Origin: Mycolicibacterium sp. TY81
GTDB taxonomy: Bacteria; Actinomycetota; Actinomycetes; Mycobacteriales; Mycobacteriaceae
Reading direction: 5' to 3'
DNA: 64,000 nucleotides
Assembly: GCF_018326285.1 (NCBI RefSeq)
Contig: NZ_AP023362.1
Location: 4,154,001-4,218,000, forward strand
The translations under genes were made by a program, and so were the position numbers. The notes beneath the pieces were generated by a model. That model saw nothing but the letters and a program-made list of their open reading frames with translations. It searched no databases and had not been told where the DNA came from. This document shows positions 1 to 8,054 of the stretch, one piece after another; the first letter of the stretch is position 1; the number at the start of each line of letters is the position of its first letter.

Positions 1-2
1 AG

Positions 3-677
3 ATCAACCCGTACAGTGCCCAGGCCCTCGACGCCTCCCGCGCGCTGGCGCCGGCGGCGACCGAGGCCGCAGCCGGAACCTCTTTGCAGACAGCACGTTT
101 CGCCAGCACCGGCCTGGCGTCGCTGTCGGCAGACATGCGCGACCAGGTGTGGCATGACTTCGCCGTCTACGGCATCGTCGCGATCCTCGGTGTGCTGCTG
201 GTGTTGATCGCGCTGTTGCGCAGCATCGCCGCGCCGGTGTTCATGGTCGCGGTCGTGACGTTGTCGTTCGCCGCCGCTTCCGGATTCAGCGTCTTGGTGT
301 GGCAGCACATCATCGGGGTCGACATCGACTGGTCGGTGTTCCCGGTGTCCTTCATGGCGCTCATCGCCGTCGGCGCGGACTACAGCATGCTGTTCGCCGC
401 CCGCATCCGCGAAGAGTCGGGTGACGGCATGATCCGCGGCATCATGCGCAGCTTCGGCAGCACCGGCAGCGTCATCACCACTGCCGGCATCGTCTTCGCG
501 CTCACCATGTTCGCGCTGATGACCGGGCGGGTGATCAACCTGCTGCAGATCGGGTTCACCATCGGCATCGGCCTGCTGATCGACATCACGCTGGTCCGCA
601 CCGTGCTGGTGCCCGCCGCGATGGCCATGATCGGCAACCGCATCTGGTGGCCGAGCAAGCCGGCCGCGCACCCGTAG
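3..677 (+). CDS. MmpL/RND-family transporter, C-terminal part (5' end outside window)
   Basis: The reading frame is open from base 3, so the start lies upstream of the window; only about 224 residues are seen. The visible part has several long hydrophobic segments (residues IVAILGVLLVLIALL; VFMVAVVTLSFAAASGF; IGFTIGIGLLIDITLV) and the short charged stretch SMLFAARIREESG, typical of the second transmembrane half of MmpL (RND superfamily) lipid or drug exporters. It ends with the usual short basic tail after WWPSKPA. Cell-envelope export is inferred from the family; the substrate cannot be read from this fragment. A TTG at 84 could be mistaken for a start, but the family and the open upstream frame argue against it. 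Confidence 0.85.
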   Translation: MNPYSAQALDASRALAPAATEAAAGTSLQTARFASTGLASLSADMRDQVWHDFAVYGIVAILGVLLVLIALLRSIAAPVFMVAVVTLSFAAASGFSVLVWQHIIGVDIDWSVFPVSFMALIAVGADYSMLFAARIREESGDGMIRGIMRSFGSTGSVITTAGIVFALTMFALMTGRVINLLQIGFTIGIGLLIDITLVRTVLVPAAMAMIGNRIWWPSKPAAHP

Positions 678-679
678 GG

Positions 680-1043
680 AATCGTCGACGATTAGATGGG
701 CTCGGCGGTTCCGGCCGTGCCCATCCCGACTCGGGCTGCCGGGGTCTCTGTCGGCGCTGCGATCCTCGACGGTTAGTTGGACTTGGTAGCGCTTGCCGAT
801 CGGCACCTGACACCCGCAGTCCGCGCGGCGATCGTCAACGGTTAGGTCGCCTAACCACTGTCGGTCGCCTGACTAGCGCGGGTCCGGGATGGTCGGCGGC
901 GCGTCCCGTCGGCGCCGTCTGCGTGTGTCGGGTGGCTAGTCGATCTAACCGTCGACGATCCCCTTCCCGTCGTTCCCACGGCGCCCGGCCGGATCCAATC
1001 TGGCTGCGGCCCTTCTATTTAGCTGCCCTAACCGTCGCCGATG
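680..1043. repeat. Five-copy 16-bp dispersed repeat in the spacer before the HNH gene
   Basis: The noncoding gap 678-1097 carries five versions of GATCGTCGACGGTTAG. Three are on the plus strand (680-695 AATCGTCGACGATTAG, 761-776 GATCCTCGACGGTTAG, 830-845 GATCGTCAACGGTTAG) and two are inverted (945-960 exact, 1028-1043 one or two changes). Copy three runs into a short perfect inverted repeat, GTTAGG-TCG-CCTAAC at 841-855. No convincing ORF was seen in the gap. Opposed copies could pair as RNA or bind a protein; function unknown. Confidence 0.75.
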
Positions 1044-1082
1044 GGTCGCGTCCGCGGCCTCTAATTCGTGTCGGTGGGCAGG

Positions 1083-1105
1083 TATACATTCGAACGTATG
1101 AGCGA
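1083..1105 (+). promoter_or_regulatory. Leaderless promoter and LexA (SOS)-like box at the DUF222/HNH start
   Basis: TACATT (1085-1090) fits the mycobacterial -10 pattern TANNNT, and would place transcription start about at the ATG at 1098, giving a leaderless message. The same place holds TCGAAC-GTAT-GAGCGA (1090-1105), which matches the mycobacterial LexA consensus TCGAAC-N4-GTTCGA at 10 of 12 positions. Several M. tuberculosis 13E12-family genes are known LexA targets. Binding here is inference. Confidence 0.45.
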
Positions 1106-2558
1106 ATCAAATGGTGATCCCCACGCCGCGGCCGCGGCGGTCGACGCGATCACCCTGGCCACCCGGCAAGAGAACGCCGCCGGCGCCCGCCGCCTGGGGG
1201 CGATCGGTGACCTGTGGGCGCTGCGGGCCCCCGACGACGACATCGAGAAACGGTATTGGGCGATCGACGGCTATGCCGGGCTGGTCGTCGAGGTCGCCGC
1301 CGCATTGGGGATATCCCGTAAGCGGGCCCAAGCCCAGGTGGATCGGGCGGTGACGCTCCGCACCCGCCTGCCGAAGGTGGCGGCCATCTACGCCAACGGC
1401 CTGATCGATGCGGTGATGGTCGCCATGATCGTCGCCCGCACCGACCTGATCATCGACGACGACGTCGCCGGGCAGGTCGATGCCGACCTGGCCGCCAAGA
1501 TCGTGGCCTGGGGCCGGTTGTCGAAACCGAAAATGGAACAACGCATCGACGCCATCATCGCCGCGTCCGACCAGGCCGGGGTCCACCAACCCAAACCCCC
1601 GTCGCAGGCCCGCTACCTCGACATCCGCGCCTGCGGCCCCGGCGCGGCCAGCATCTGCGGCACGATAGACGCGGCGACCGCCGCCGTGCTCGACGCCGCC
1701 ATCGACGACCTCGCCAAGAGTGTGTGCCGCAACGATCCGCGCTCCCATGATCAGCGCCGCGCCGCCGCCATCGACGCCCTCGCCCGCGGGCAGCGGCTGG
1801 CCTGCCAATGCGACAACCCGGACTGCCCCGCCGCCGCGGCCGCCATGGGGGAACCGCCGGCCGCGACCGTCGGCACCCGCGCCGTCATCTACGTGATCGC
1901 CGGCCCCAAAACCCTCGCCGGCCAAGCCCCGGGGTTCCTGCCCGGATACGGGCAGATCCCCGCCGAGCAGGTCGCCCGGCTCGCCGAGGGGGCGACCATC
2001 CGCGAGGTCGAGATTCCGCCGGATGCGGCCGAGCCCCGCTACCGTCCGTCGGCCAAGCTGGCGGAGTTCGTGCGCTGCCGAGACCTGACCTGCCGATTCC
2101 CCGGCTGCGACCGGCCCGCGCAAGCCTGCGACCTCGACCACACCGTCCCGTACCCGGCCGGGCCGACGCACCCGTCAGACCTCAAATGCCTGTGCCGGTT
2201 CCACCACCTACTCAAAACGTTCCACGGCTGGACCGACCACCAATACCCCGACGGCACCGTCGTCTGGGTCGCCCCCACCGGACACACCTACATCACCAAA
2301 CCCGAAGGCGCCCACTGGTACCCACAACTGGCCACACCCACCGGAACACCCACAATCACCGAACAACCACCACGCACCCCCGGGCGCGGGCACTGCATGC
2401 CCAAACGCAAACGCACCCGCGCCCAAGAACGCCAACAACTCATCAACGAAGCCCGCATGATCAACGAAGAACGCATCGCCAGCGAAGAATGGCACCGATA
2501 CCGCGAACTCGAAATGGCCCACGCCGCAGAGGAATGGGATGAACCCGCACCATTCTGA
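1098..2558 (+). CDS. DUF222 / HNH endonuclease-domain protein (13E12 family)
   Basis: About 486 residues. The first ~300 residues are the alpha-helical DUF222 region of the mycobacterial 13E12 repeat family. An HNH nuclease-like domain follows near residues 335-395, with the zinc/catalytic pattern CRDLTCRFPGCDRP, then DLDHTVPYPAGPT and CRFHHLLKTFHGW. The C-terminus is a charged helical tail. The frame is open to a GTG at 1068, but the ATG at 1098 is preferred because a -10 element places transcription start on it. Family members occur in many copies in mycobacteria and some are SOS-induced. A DNA-processing role is likely but unproven; no partner gene is adjacent. Confidence 0.85.
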   Translation: MSESNGDPHAAAAAVDAITLATRQENAAGARRLGAIGDLWALRAPDDDIEKRYWAIDGYAGLVVEVAAALGISRKRAQAQVDRAVTLRTRLPKVAAIYANGLIDAVMVAMIVARTDLIIDDDVAGQVDADLAAKIVAWGRLSKPKMEQRIDAIIAASDQAGVHQPKPPSQARYLDIRACGPGAASICGTIDAATAAVLDAAIDDLAKSVCRNDPRSHDQRRAAAIDALARGQRLACQCDNPDCPAAAAAMGEPPAATVGTRAVIYVIAGPKTLAGQAPGFLPGYGQIPAEQVARLAEGATIREVEIPPDAAEPRYRPSAKLAEFVRCRDLTCRFPGCDRPAQACDLDHTVPYPAGPTHPSDLKCLCRFHHLLKTFHGWTDHQYPDGTVVWVAPTGHTYITKPEGAHWYPQLATPTGTPTITEQPPRTPGRGHCMPKRKRTRAQERQQLINEARMINEERIASEEWHRYRELEMAHAAEEWDEPAPF

Positions 2559-2613
2559 GCACCGAAAGGCAGCCGCTCACAATGGGTTTCACTGTCGTCT
2601 ACTACGCCGAGTG

Positions 2614-2937
2614 CTACGGGCACCCCAGGAACTGGCATGTCGCGTTGGTGTTCTCGCCCGCGACGGTGCGGTAGTGGGGGTGGCCGCCGTACCAGCCGTC
2701 TTCGGCGGTCATACCGACGACCTGGGGCGGCATTCCACGGTGTACCAAGTTGTACTTATGGCAGGTCGTCCAGTCCCAGTCGACCTCGGTGAAGCCTCCG
2801 GGGACCGGCTGGCCCGGACACCAGGTGCCCGAGGAGGGCTCTGCCTGGGCAGTGCCGGCGCTCAATCCGAAAGCGGCCAGACTCATCCCGCCGGACAACA
2901 GTGCCGCCGCGGCCAGTCGTGCGATTCGTCGCGTCAT
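2614..2937 (-). CDS. Small secreted protein, unknown function
   Basis: 107 residues. The N-terminus is a clear Sec signal peptide: MTRRIAR, a hydrophobic core, then AGTAQA before EPSSG, so cleavage after AQA is likely. The mature part is about 75 residues, rich in Gly, Trp and His, with four cysteines (WCPGQ, TTCHK, ATCQF, LGCP) that could form two disulfides. I do not recognise a named family; similar small exported proteins are common in mycobacteria. The IS3 element at 3072 lies about 135 bp upstream of the start, so native promoter sequence may have been displaced. Confidence 0.7.
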   Translation of the reverse strand: MTRRIARLAAAALLSGGMSLAAFGLSAGTAQAEPSSGTWCPGQPVPGGFTEVDWDWTTCHKYNLVHRGMPPQVVGMTAEDGWYGGHPHYRTVAGENTNATCQFLGCP

Positions 2938-3122
2938 GTGAACTCACCTGTCTCTGCTGCTGATTGGTGAAGGAAGCATGCAGCCCGACGCTTGGCAGAT
3001 TCTTGGCTTGCACCCGCGAGCAGCCGAACACGACCCGGCACCGGTCCAGTCCCGGGTCGGTTCGGCTCCTGTGAACCATCCCGCGTTTGATGCGCACCTC
3101 CTTCCTTGGGAAGGTGCATGTC

Positions 3123-3437
3123 ATGCCGAGCAAGTACGACCCGGAGACCCGAGCGAAGGCGGTCCGTCTGGTGCGCGAGCACCGGGAGGACTATCCGAGC
3201 GAGTGGGCGGCGATTACCGCGGTGTCCAAACGGTTGGGGATGAACGCCGAGACGCTGCGTAATTGGATTCGCCAGCAACAGGTCGATGACGGTGATCGAG
3301 ACGGGGTCTCTTCGGAGGCGGCTGCGGAGATCCGGGCGTTGAAACGGCGTAACGCCGAGCTGGAGCAGACTATCGAAATCCTCAAGGCGGCAACGTCTTT
3401 CTTCGTGCGGGAGAGCGACCCGCGCAGCCGCCGCTGA
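3123..3437 (+). CDS. IS3-family transposase OrfA
   Basis: 105 residues. The N-terminal helix-turn-helix (KYDPETRAKAVRLVREHR ... SKRLGMNAETLRNWIRQQQ) is the DNA-binding domain of HTH_Tnp_1/IS3 OrfA, followed by a leucine-zipper-like coiled coil (EIRALKRRNAELEQTIEILK) used for oligomerisation. The ATG at 3123 was chosen over the in-frame ATG at 3087 because it begins at the conserved MPSKYDPE. In IS3 elements OrfA binds the terminal repeats, and a -1 slip near its end gives the OrfAB transposase. Confidence 0.85.
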   Translation: MPSKYDPETRAKAVRLVREHREDYPSEWAAITAVSKRLGMNAETLRNWIRQQQVDDGDRDGVSSEAAAEIRALKRRNAELEQTIEILKAATSFFVRESDPRSRR

Positions 3438-4418
3438 CCGCTACGGTCTGCGAGTTCATCGCCGCCCACCGGGACCGTTTCGGGGTCGCTCCGATCTGTC
3501 GCGTGCTCACCGAGCACGCCGTGCCGATCGCCCCGCGGACATTTCATGCCTGGGCGGTGCGGGCGCCCTCGAAACGGGCCCTGTGGGACGCCACGATCAC
3601 CGAGATCCTAGCCCGGCTACTACGAGCCTGATGAGCACGGACGCCGCAGGCCCGAGTCGCTGTACGGGTCGCTGAAGATGTGGGCCCATCTGCAGCGTCA
3701 GGGCATCCCGGTGGCCAAGTCCACCGTGGAACGCCTGATGCGCAAGAACGGCTGGCAAGGCGTGCGCCGCCAGAAGAGGGTCCGCACCACGATCCCCGAC
3801 CCGGAGGCGGTGCGACCGCCGGACCTGGTGGACCGCCAGTTCGGGGTGGCCGCACCCAACGTGCTGCTCGTGGCCGACTTCACCTACGTCAAGCTCGTCA
3901 CCGGCGTGTTCGTCTACGTCGCGTTCGTCATCGACGCCTACGCCGGGTCGATCGTGGGCTGGGAAGCCTCGGCGTCCAAGCACACCCGCTTCGTCGAATC
4001 CGCGCTGCGTCAGGCCGCTGCACTGCGTGCCCGCCAAGGCCATCCCGTCGACGGCGCAATCCATCACAGCGACGCCGGCTCGCAGTACACGAGTGTGAGA
4101 TTCGGTGAGACACTGAGCCTTTCGGGAATTCGCCCGTCCGTGGGCAGTGTTGGGGATGCCTTCGACAACGCGCTGGCTGAGACGACCATCGGCCTGTACA
4201 AGAACGAATGTGTCCGGGCGGATTCCCCGTTTCGCCGCGGCCCACTGAACACCGTGGGCGACGTCGAATACATCACCGCCGACTACGTCGCCTGGTACAA
4301 CCAGCAGCGCCTGATGCACCGCCTCGGACGCATTCCGCCGGCCGAAGCCGAAGCCCGCTACTATTCCCAACTCGTGACCGGTAGACCGGCCGGATCACAG
4401 AAACCTGAGGGTGCATGA
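3431..4418 (+). pseudogene. IS3-family transposase OrfB, frameshifted
   Basis: The product should be a DDE integrase-type catalytic subunit. The first part (TATVCEFIAAHRDRFGVAPI ...) is in the -1 frame relative to OrfA and runs into a stop after LARLLRA. The rest (from YYEPDEHGRRRPESLYGSL) continues in another frame to 4418. The break lies at 3612-3614, where CCC appears in place of an expected CC. Downstream are the rve motifs DFTYVKL, HHSDAGSQYTS and the glutamate of DNALAETTIGLYKNE, so the active site is otherwise intact. Either true decay or an uncorrected insertion error in a multi-copy element. Confidence 0.8.
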
Positions 4419-4445
4419 AACCCGGGACGGTTCAACTGTGCCTAA

Positions 4446-6102
4446 ACCTCGATCCGTGGACTGACTGATTCTGTGAGGACTTTTCGGTTCTGGTCGGGAT
4501 CATTTTGCTGTGGGCGGCAGTTAGCTGGTCTGCCCAGCTTTTCCTGTGGTGTCCTCGGGTTGGGCCTTGCGGCGGTGGTCAGGATGTCACGGTTTGTGGG
4601 GGTGGGCGTCCGATCGTGTTGTGCCACAGTGCAAGCCAGTGTCGGGCCCAGGGCCAGTGGGCGGGTAGGTGCAGGACTGCTCGGCGTTGTGGTCGGGCCA
4701 GTCGGGCCGCGATGTTGACGATGCGCCGTCGCAGGGTGGCACCGCGGGCAACGGCGTGAGAGCCTCCGGCCAGGACGCCGGTGGCGCGCAGCAGGTTGTG
4801 GGCGATGGCCGCGCAGAGGATCCAGGCGGAGTTGGCGCCGAACCGCCCCGAGGGCATGTGGGCCAGGGGTCCGTCGATCAGGTCGGCGAACACGGTTTCG
4901 ATGATCGCGTGGCGACGGTGGGTGATGTCGGCTTGATCGACCGGTAGGTCGATGTCGGTGAAGAACGGGTGATACCGCCACACCGGAAACAGCCCATCGG
5001 CCATGCGCGCATCTTTGACCCGGCGTACCACCAGTCGTGCGGTGATCGGGGTCTTCGTGGAAGTGAAAGCGGTGTAGGTAGTTTCGGCGACTTCAGCATC
5101 AGAAATCCACGCGCCGGTATCGGGATCGCGCACTGCACCGGGATAGTTCACCGGTACCCACGCGTCCTGGTCGATCTGCTCGATCGCGGCGGTCAGCGCC
5201 GCGGTCTTGGTCAACACGAGCGAGAACCGGGCCCCGGCACGGCGGCACGCGGACACCACCGCGCTGTTGCCATAGGCCGAGTCGCCGCGCACCAGGATCT
5301 GACCAGTGACGCCGGCGGCACGGGCGGTAGCCACCGCTTGCGCGATCATCCGGGCCGCTCCCTTGCCGGAGTTGGCCTTGCCCGAGCGCAACCGCGCTCC
5401 GGCGATCACCGGGGCGCTGTGTTCGGTGCTGATCGTGGTCACCAGCGGCGAGAGACCTTTGCGCAGGATCTGGCGGCCGGCGATCTTGGTGTGCCCGTAG
5501 CTCGCGCCCTGTTTGGCGTGTCCGTAGACCGGGCGCAGCAGCGAATCGATATCGATGAACGCACGCTGATCGGCGCCGGGCAGCAACAGCACGCGTTCAC
5601 ACAGGGCACCCAGATGTGCACCCAGAACTGACTCCAGTTGACGGGCATGCCCGAAGGTGAACTCCCGCAACAGGGTTCCGATCGTCGAAGGCGCATACAC
5701 CCCGTCGAAGAGTGTTTTCATTCCACCGCTGCGGACCACGTCGAGGTCATCGATACTGTCCGCGCCGACGCACATGCCGGCGATCACCGTCGCCAGCTTC
5801 GGTGACGGGTTGGCCGCCCCGGACTTGATCCGCTCGCTGGTGAAACGAATCTTGTGCTCCAACAACGCCGAAAGGCGACTCTGTTCTGCCAACGTCATCA
5901 CCGGCACCAGGCCCGCGCACGACACGAGATGCTCATCATCAAAGACCGCCGACGACGCGGTGAACCTGTGGGACACTTGCACTGGAAGTGCCTTTCCGAG
6001 TTGTGCCGATAAGTGCGTAGAGAACACTCATCATCCCAGCTCAGAAGGCACTTTCCTCGTTACGACACCCGACCAAACAGTCAGTTCATCGGTGGATCGA
6101 GG
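4446..6102 (-). mobile_element. IS1380-family insertion sequence, apparently intact
   Basis: About 1.66 kb. The ends share CCTCGATCC (4447-4455, and inverted at 6094-6102), with a further imperfect match around GAACTGACTG/GGACTGACTG. The flanking 4-bp sequence CTAA occurs at 4442-4445 and again at 6103-6106, fitting the 4-bp duplication usual for IS1380. It encodes one long transposase on the minus strand. The right-hand CTA is also the reversed stop codon of the ABM-domain gene, so insertion occurred exactly at that gene's end. Confidence 0.85.
4579..6027 (-). CDS. IS1380-family transposase
   Basis: 482 residues from ATG 6027; a GTG at 5982 (VQVSHRFTASSAVF) is an alternative start that matches the usual family N-terminus more closely. 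It is a DDE-type transposase: the segments RAFIDIDSLLRPVYG, ILVRGDSAYGNSAVV and HAIIETVFADL provide the expected acidic residues. It is uninterrupted, unlike the other three transposons in this window. The basic proline-rich tail (RRAVLHLPAHWPWARHW) is typical of the family. It should act in cis on the CCTCGATCC terminal repeats. Confidence 0.9.
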   Translation of the reverse strand: MFSTHLSAQLGKALPVQVSHRFTASSAVFDDEHLVSCAGLVPVMTLAEQSRLSALLEHKIRFTSERIKSGAANPSPKLATVIAGMCVGADSIDDLDVVRSGGMKTLFDGVYAPSTIGTLLREFTFGHARQLESVLGAHLGALCERVLLLPGADQRAFIDIDSLLRPVYGHAKQGASYGHTKIAGRQILRKGLSPLVTTISTEHSAPVIAGARLRSGKANSGKGAARMIAQAVATARAAGVTGQILVRGDSAYGNSAVVSACRRAGARFSLVLTKTAALTAAIEQIDQDAWVPVNYPGAVRDPDTGAWISDAEVAETTYTAFTSTKTPITARLVVRRVKDARMADGLFPVWRYHPFFTDIDLPVDQADITHRRHAIIETVFADLIDGPLAHMPSGRFGANSAWILCAAIAHNLLRATGVLAGGSHAVARGATLRRRIVNIAARLARPQRRAVLHLPAHWPWARHWLALWHNTIGRPPPQTVTS

Positions 6103-6726
6103 CTAAACCAGTTCCGGCACCCGCAGGTGAGCGAAGGCCACATCGAATTCGGCCTCGTCCAGTTCGGCCGCGCCGGTTTCCTTCATGCGCATCTGCTTCA
6201 TCGTGCGCGCGCCATCCCGGTTGCGCTCCATGGCTTCTCGGCTGTCGAACGTCGTGCAGGCCACGCCGCGTCCGGTGTTCCGATTGACAAGCAGGCTGGT
6301 GCTGCAGAAGCCCTCGAGCGCCTCACTGTCGGGGACGATGTTCATCTTGAAATGCTCGATGGCGGCGTCGGCGTGGGCCGGGTCGACATGTCCCCACGTA
6401 ACCCGCGCGCACGCGCCCTCGGGCATCTGGCGAGCGCGGTGCAATATCGCGATGTCCCACTCGTCAACGGTCGGGGCGCCGCCACTGAACATCTGGGTCG
6501 CCTTTTCGCGAATCGGCCGAACCTGCTCGGCGACGGCGTTCATCGCGTCCTGGGACTCCCACGCGGTCACCACGATGCACCGGCCGGACTCCCGGTCGGT
6601 GAGCAGCGACATGCCGACGAACCCGTCGAGACCTTGGAGTTGGGGCATCACTTCATCGCGGAGGTGAGCCACTCCCGAGTCGATAGCCGAGGGTTGTGCG
6701 TTGATAGTGGTAGAGCGTGCGTACAC
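6103..6726 (-). CDS. Tandem antibiotic-biosynthesis-monooxygenase (ABM) domain protein
   Basis: 207 residues made of two similar ferredoxin-like ABM-type domains. The halves can be recognised by LQGLDGFVGMSLLTDRESG followed by VVTAWESQDAM, and EALEGFCSTSLLVNRNTG followed by CTTFDSREAMERN. Such dimeric alpha/beta-barrel folds include quinone monooxygenases and heme-degrading enzymes, but many members have no known activity and no diagnostic residue is evident here. Its stop codon overlaps the target duplication of the adjacent IS1380 element, so the protein is complete. It reads toward the transposon and seems to be a single transcription unit. Confidence 0.7.
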   Translation of the reverse strand: MYARSTTINAQPSAIDSGVAHLRDEVMPQLQGLDGFVGMSLLTDRESGRCIVVTAWESQDAMNAVAEQVRPIREKATQMFSGGAPTVDEWDIAILHRARQMPEGACARVTWGHVDPAHADAAIEHFKMNIVPDSEALEGFCSTSLLVNRNTGRGVACTTFDSREAMERNRDGARTMKQMRMKETGAAELDEAEFDVAFAHLRVPELV

Positions 6727-6884
6727 GGCCCACCCCCTCTATATCGGGGCAGCGCCCCAGCGGCGCCGCCGGTCCACCGATATACGTTCCTCCGATGTTC
6801 GGCGGGTGGCAATAGCCGATCGACACGGGTCTCGATATTGACGAGTGAGGACGAATTCCGTTCTGCGAGAACAGGAATTGACGA

Positions 6885-7271
6885 CTAGCTTCGTTTTACG
6901 CCGGGAAGCCGGTCGACGAGCCAGCCCAGCCGGGCCACCGTGGTATCGAGCGGCTCCACGACTTCGGCGAGCCGCTTCAGGCTCGGCAGGGTCGCCGCGA
7001 TGGAGTTGGCACCGTGGGCGATCTTCTCGGCAGACGTGTCGATGCCGGCCGCGGCCTCGGTCAACGTGGTGATCTGGCTGGCGATCAGTTCGGCGTGCCT
7101 GTCGATGCCCGCTGCGCTCTCGCTCAGGGCGGCGATGTTGTCGGCGATGAACTGCGCGGATTTCCGGAGTTCGGCGACATCGTCCATCAATGCGAACACC
7201 GCTTGGACGAGGGTCTTCGGCCCGCGCTTCCGTTTGCCGGAGGAAGCCTCAGCTCCGTCTGCCTGCGCCAT
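6885..7271 (-). CDS. Helical protein of unknown function, last gene of the monooxygenase operon
   Basis: 128 residues. A basic start (GKRKRGPKTL) is followed by an almost entirely helical region with heptad-like repeats (ALSESAAGIDRHAELI, TLTEAAAGIDTSAEKI), suggesting a coiled coil. No signal peptide or membrane segment. The start lies 3 bp after the MerR-family gene, so the two are co-transcribed. I do not recognise a family. Position suggests a structural or regulatory accessory to the upstream regulator. Confidence 0.65.
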   Translation of the reverse strand: MAQADGAEASSGKRKRGPKTLVQAVFALMDDVAELRKSAQFIADNIAALSESAAGIDRHAELIASQITTLTEAAAGIDTSAEKIAHGANSIAATLPSLKRLAEVVEPLDTTVARLGWLVDRLPGVKRS

Positions 7272-7274
7272 GAC

Positions 7275-8045
7275 TCACGCCTTCCGTTCGACAGGAGCCC
7301 CCTTGTCCTTGGCCTCCTGCTGGTACTGCCGCAGCTCGGCTCGCACCGCTTCATCTAACGCGCGGTCAAGGCTAGCGTGGGCAGAACGGCGGGATACACG
7401 GCGCATGGCATCGATCAGATCGGCGGCCCAGGCAAGTTCGACGTCGTTGCTGGGGTACCAGCCCGTCCCCCGCTGCCGGACCACCTCGGTGTGCCCGGCC
7501 CGCGTCATGGCCCGGGCCGCTTCGTCGAGCTTCTTGTCCACCGCCGTGGTGGTCTTGAGGATCGCCGCCAACGGCATCCCGCGGGAGATGAGCCTGGCGA
7601 AGTCGTCGATAACCCGCCGGTCAGGCACCAGATAGGCATCCTTGTCGTCCGTCGGCTCGATGATCCGGCCGGCGACGAGCCGTCGCAGCGTCGCGCCGTC
7701 GAGCCGGCCGAGCTGCATCTCGAGCTCCTGGCGCGTCATGGTCTGCGCCTCGGGGTTCGACCACGGCGAGATCACCAGCTCCTCGAGCTCGGCGAGGTCC
7801 AGCACCTCGACGAGCCCCTCACCGCGCTGCAGGCCGGTGAGGAACTTCAGGATGTGCTTGACGGTGAAGCCCTCGCTGAGCAGCCGGACGATCGCCTGCA
7901 ACTGGCTCAGGTGCCGATCGGTGTAGATCGCGACCCGGCCCCGGCGCTGGGGCCGGGGCAGCAGGCCGTTCTCCTGGTAGACGCGGACGTTCCGGGTTGT
8001 CGTCCCCGCTTCGCGCGCGAGGTCGTCGATCCGGTACTCAGCCAC
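7275..8045 (-). CDS. MerR-family transcriptional regulator
   Basis: 256 residues. The N-terminal winged helix-turn-helix reads YRIDDLAREAGTTTRNVRVY then QENGLLPRPQRRGR, the standard MerR DNA-binding pattern. The remaining ~180 residues are helical and lack the short cysteine-containing metal-binding C-terminus, so a larger or organic ligand is more likely than a metal. It sits 9 bp after the flavin monooxygenase gene and 3 bp before the helical protein gene, at the end of the six-gene operon, so it may be autoregulatory. Confidence 0.85.
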   Translation of the reverse strand: MAEYRIDDLAREAGTTTRNVRVYQENGLLPRPQRRGRVAIYTDRHLSQLQAIVRLLSEGFTVKHILKFLTGLQRGEGLVEVLDLAELEELVISPWSNPEAQTMTRQELEMQLGRLDGATLRRLVAGRIIEPTDDKDAYLVPDRRVIDDFARLISRGMPLAAILKTTTAVDKKLDEAARAMTRAGHTEVVRQRGTGWYPSNDVELAWAADLIDAMRRVSRRSAHASLDRALDEAVRAELRQYQQEAKDKGAPVERKA

Positions 8046-8054
8046 CAGCGGATT

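Larger units (their letters stand above)
3072..4434 (+). mobile_element. IS3-family insertion sequence, defective
   Basis: A 1363-bp element bounded by imperfect terminal inverted repeats. The left end reads TGAACCATCCCGCGTTTGAT and the right end, reverse-complemented, reads TGAACCGTCCCGGGTTTCAT, continuing to CACCTC and CACCCTC. It contains orfA and an orfB in the -1 frame, as in other IS3 elements. No convincing direct target duplication is visible (left flank CTG, right flank ACT). orfB carries an extra base, so the copy as written cannot make a full OrfAB transposase. It ends 11 bp before the next element. Confidence 0.85.

Noticed and set aside
1107..2171. 354-aa minus-strand ORF opposite the DUF222/HNH gene
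   Set aside because: Gly/Val/Asp-rich composition typical of a shadow frame; the plus strand has the HNH motif.
3072..4434. Target-site duplication for the first IS3 element
   Set aside because: The flanks (CTG and ACT) do not match as a 3- or 4-bp direct repeat, so none is claimed.
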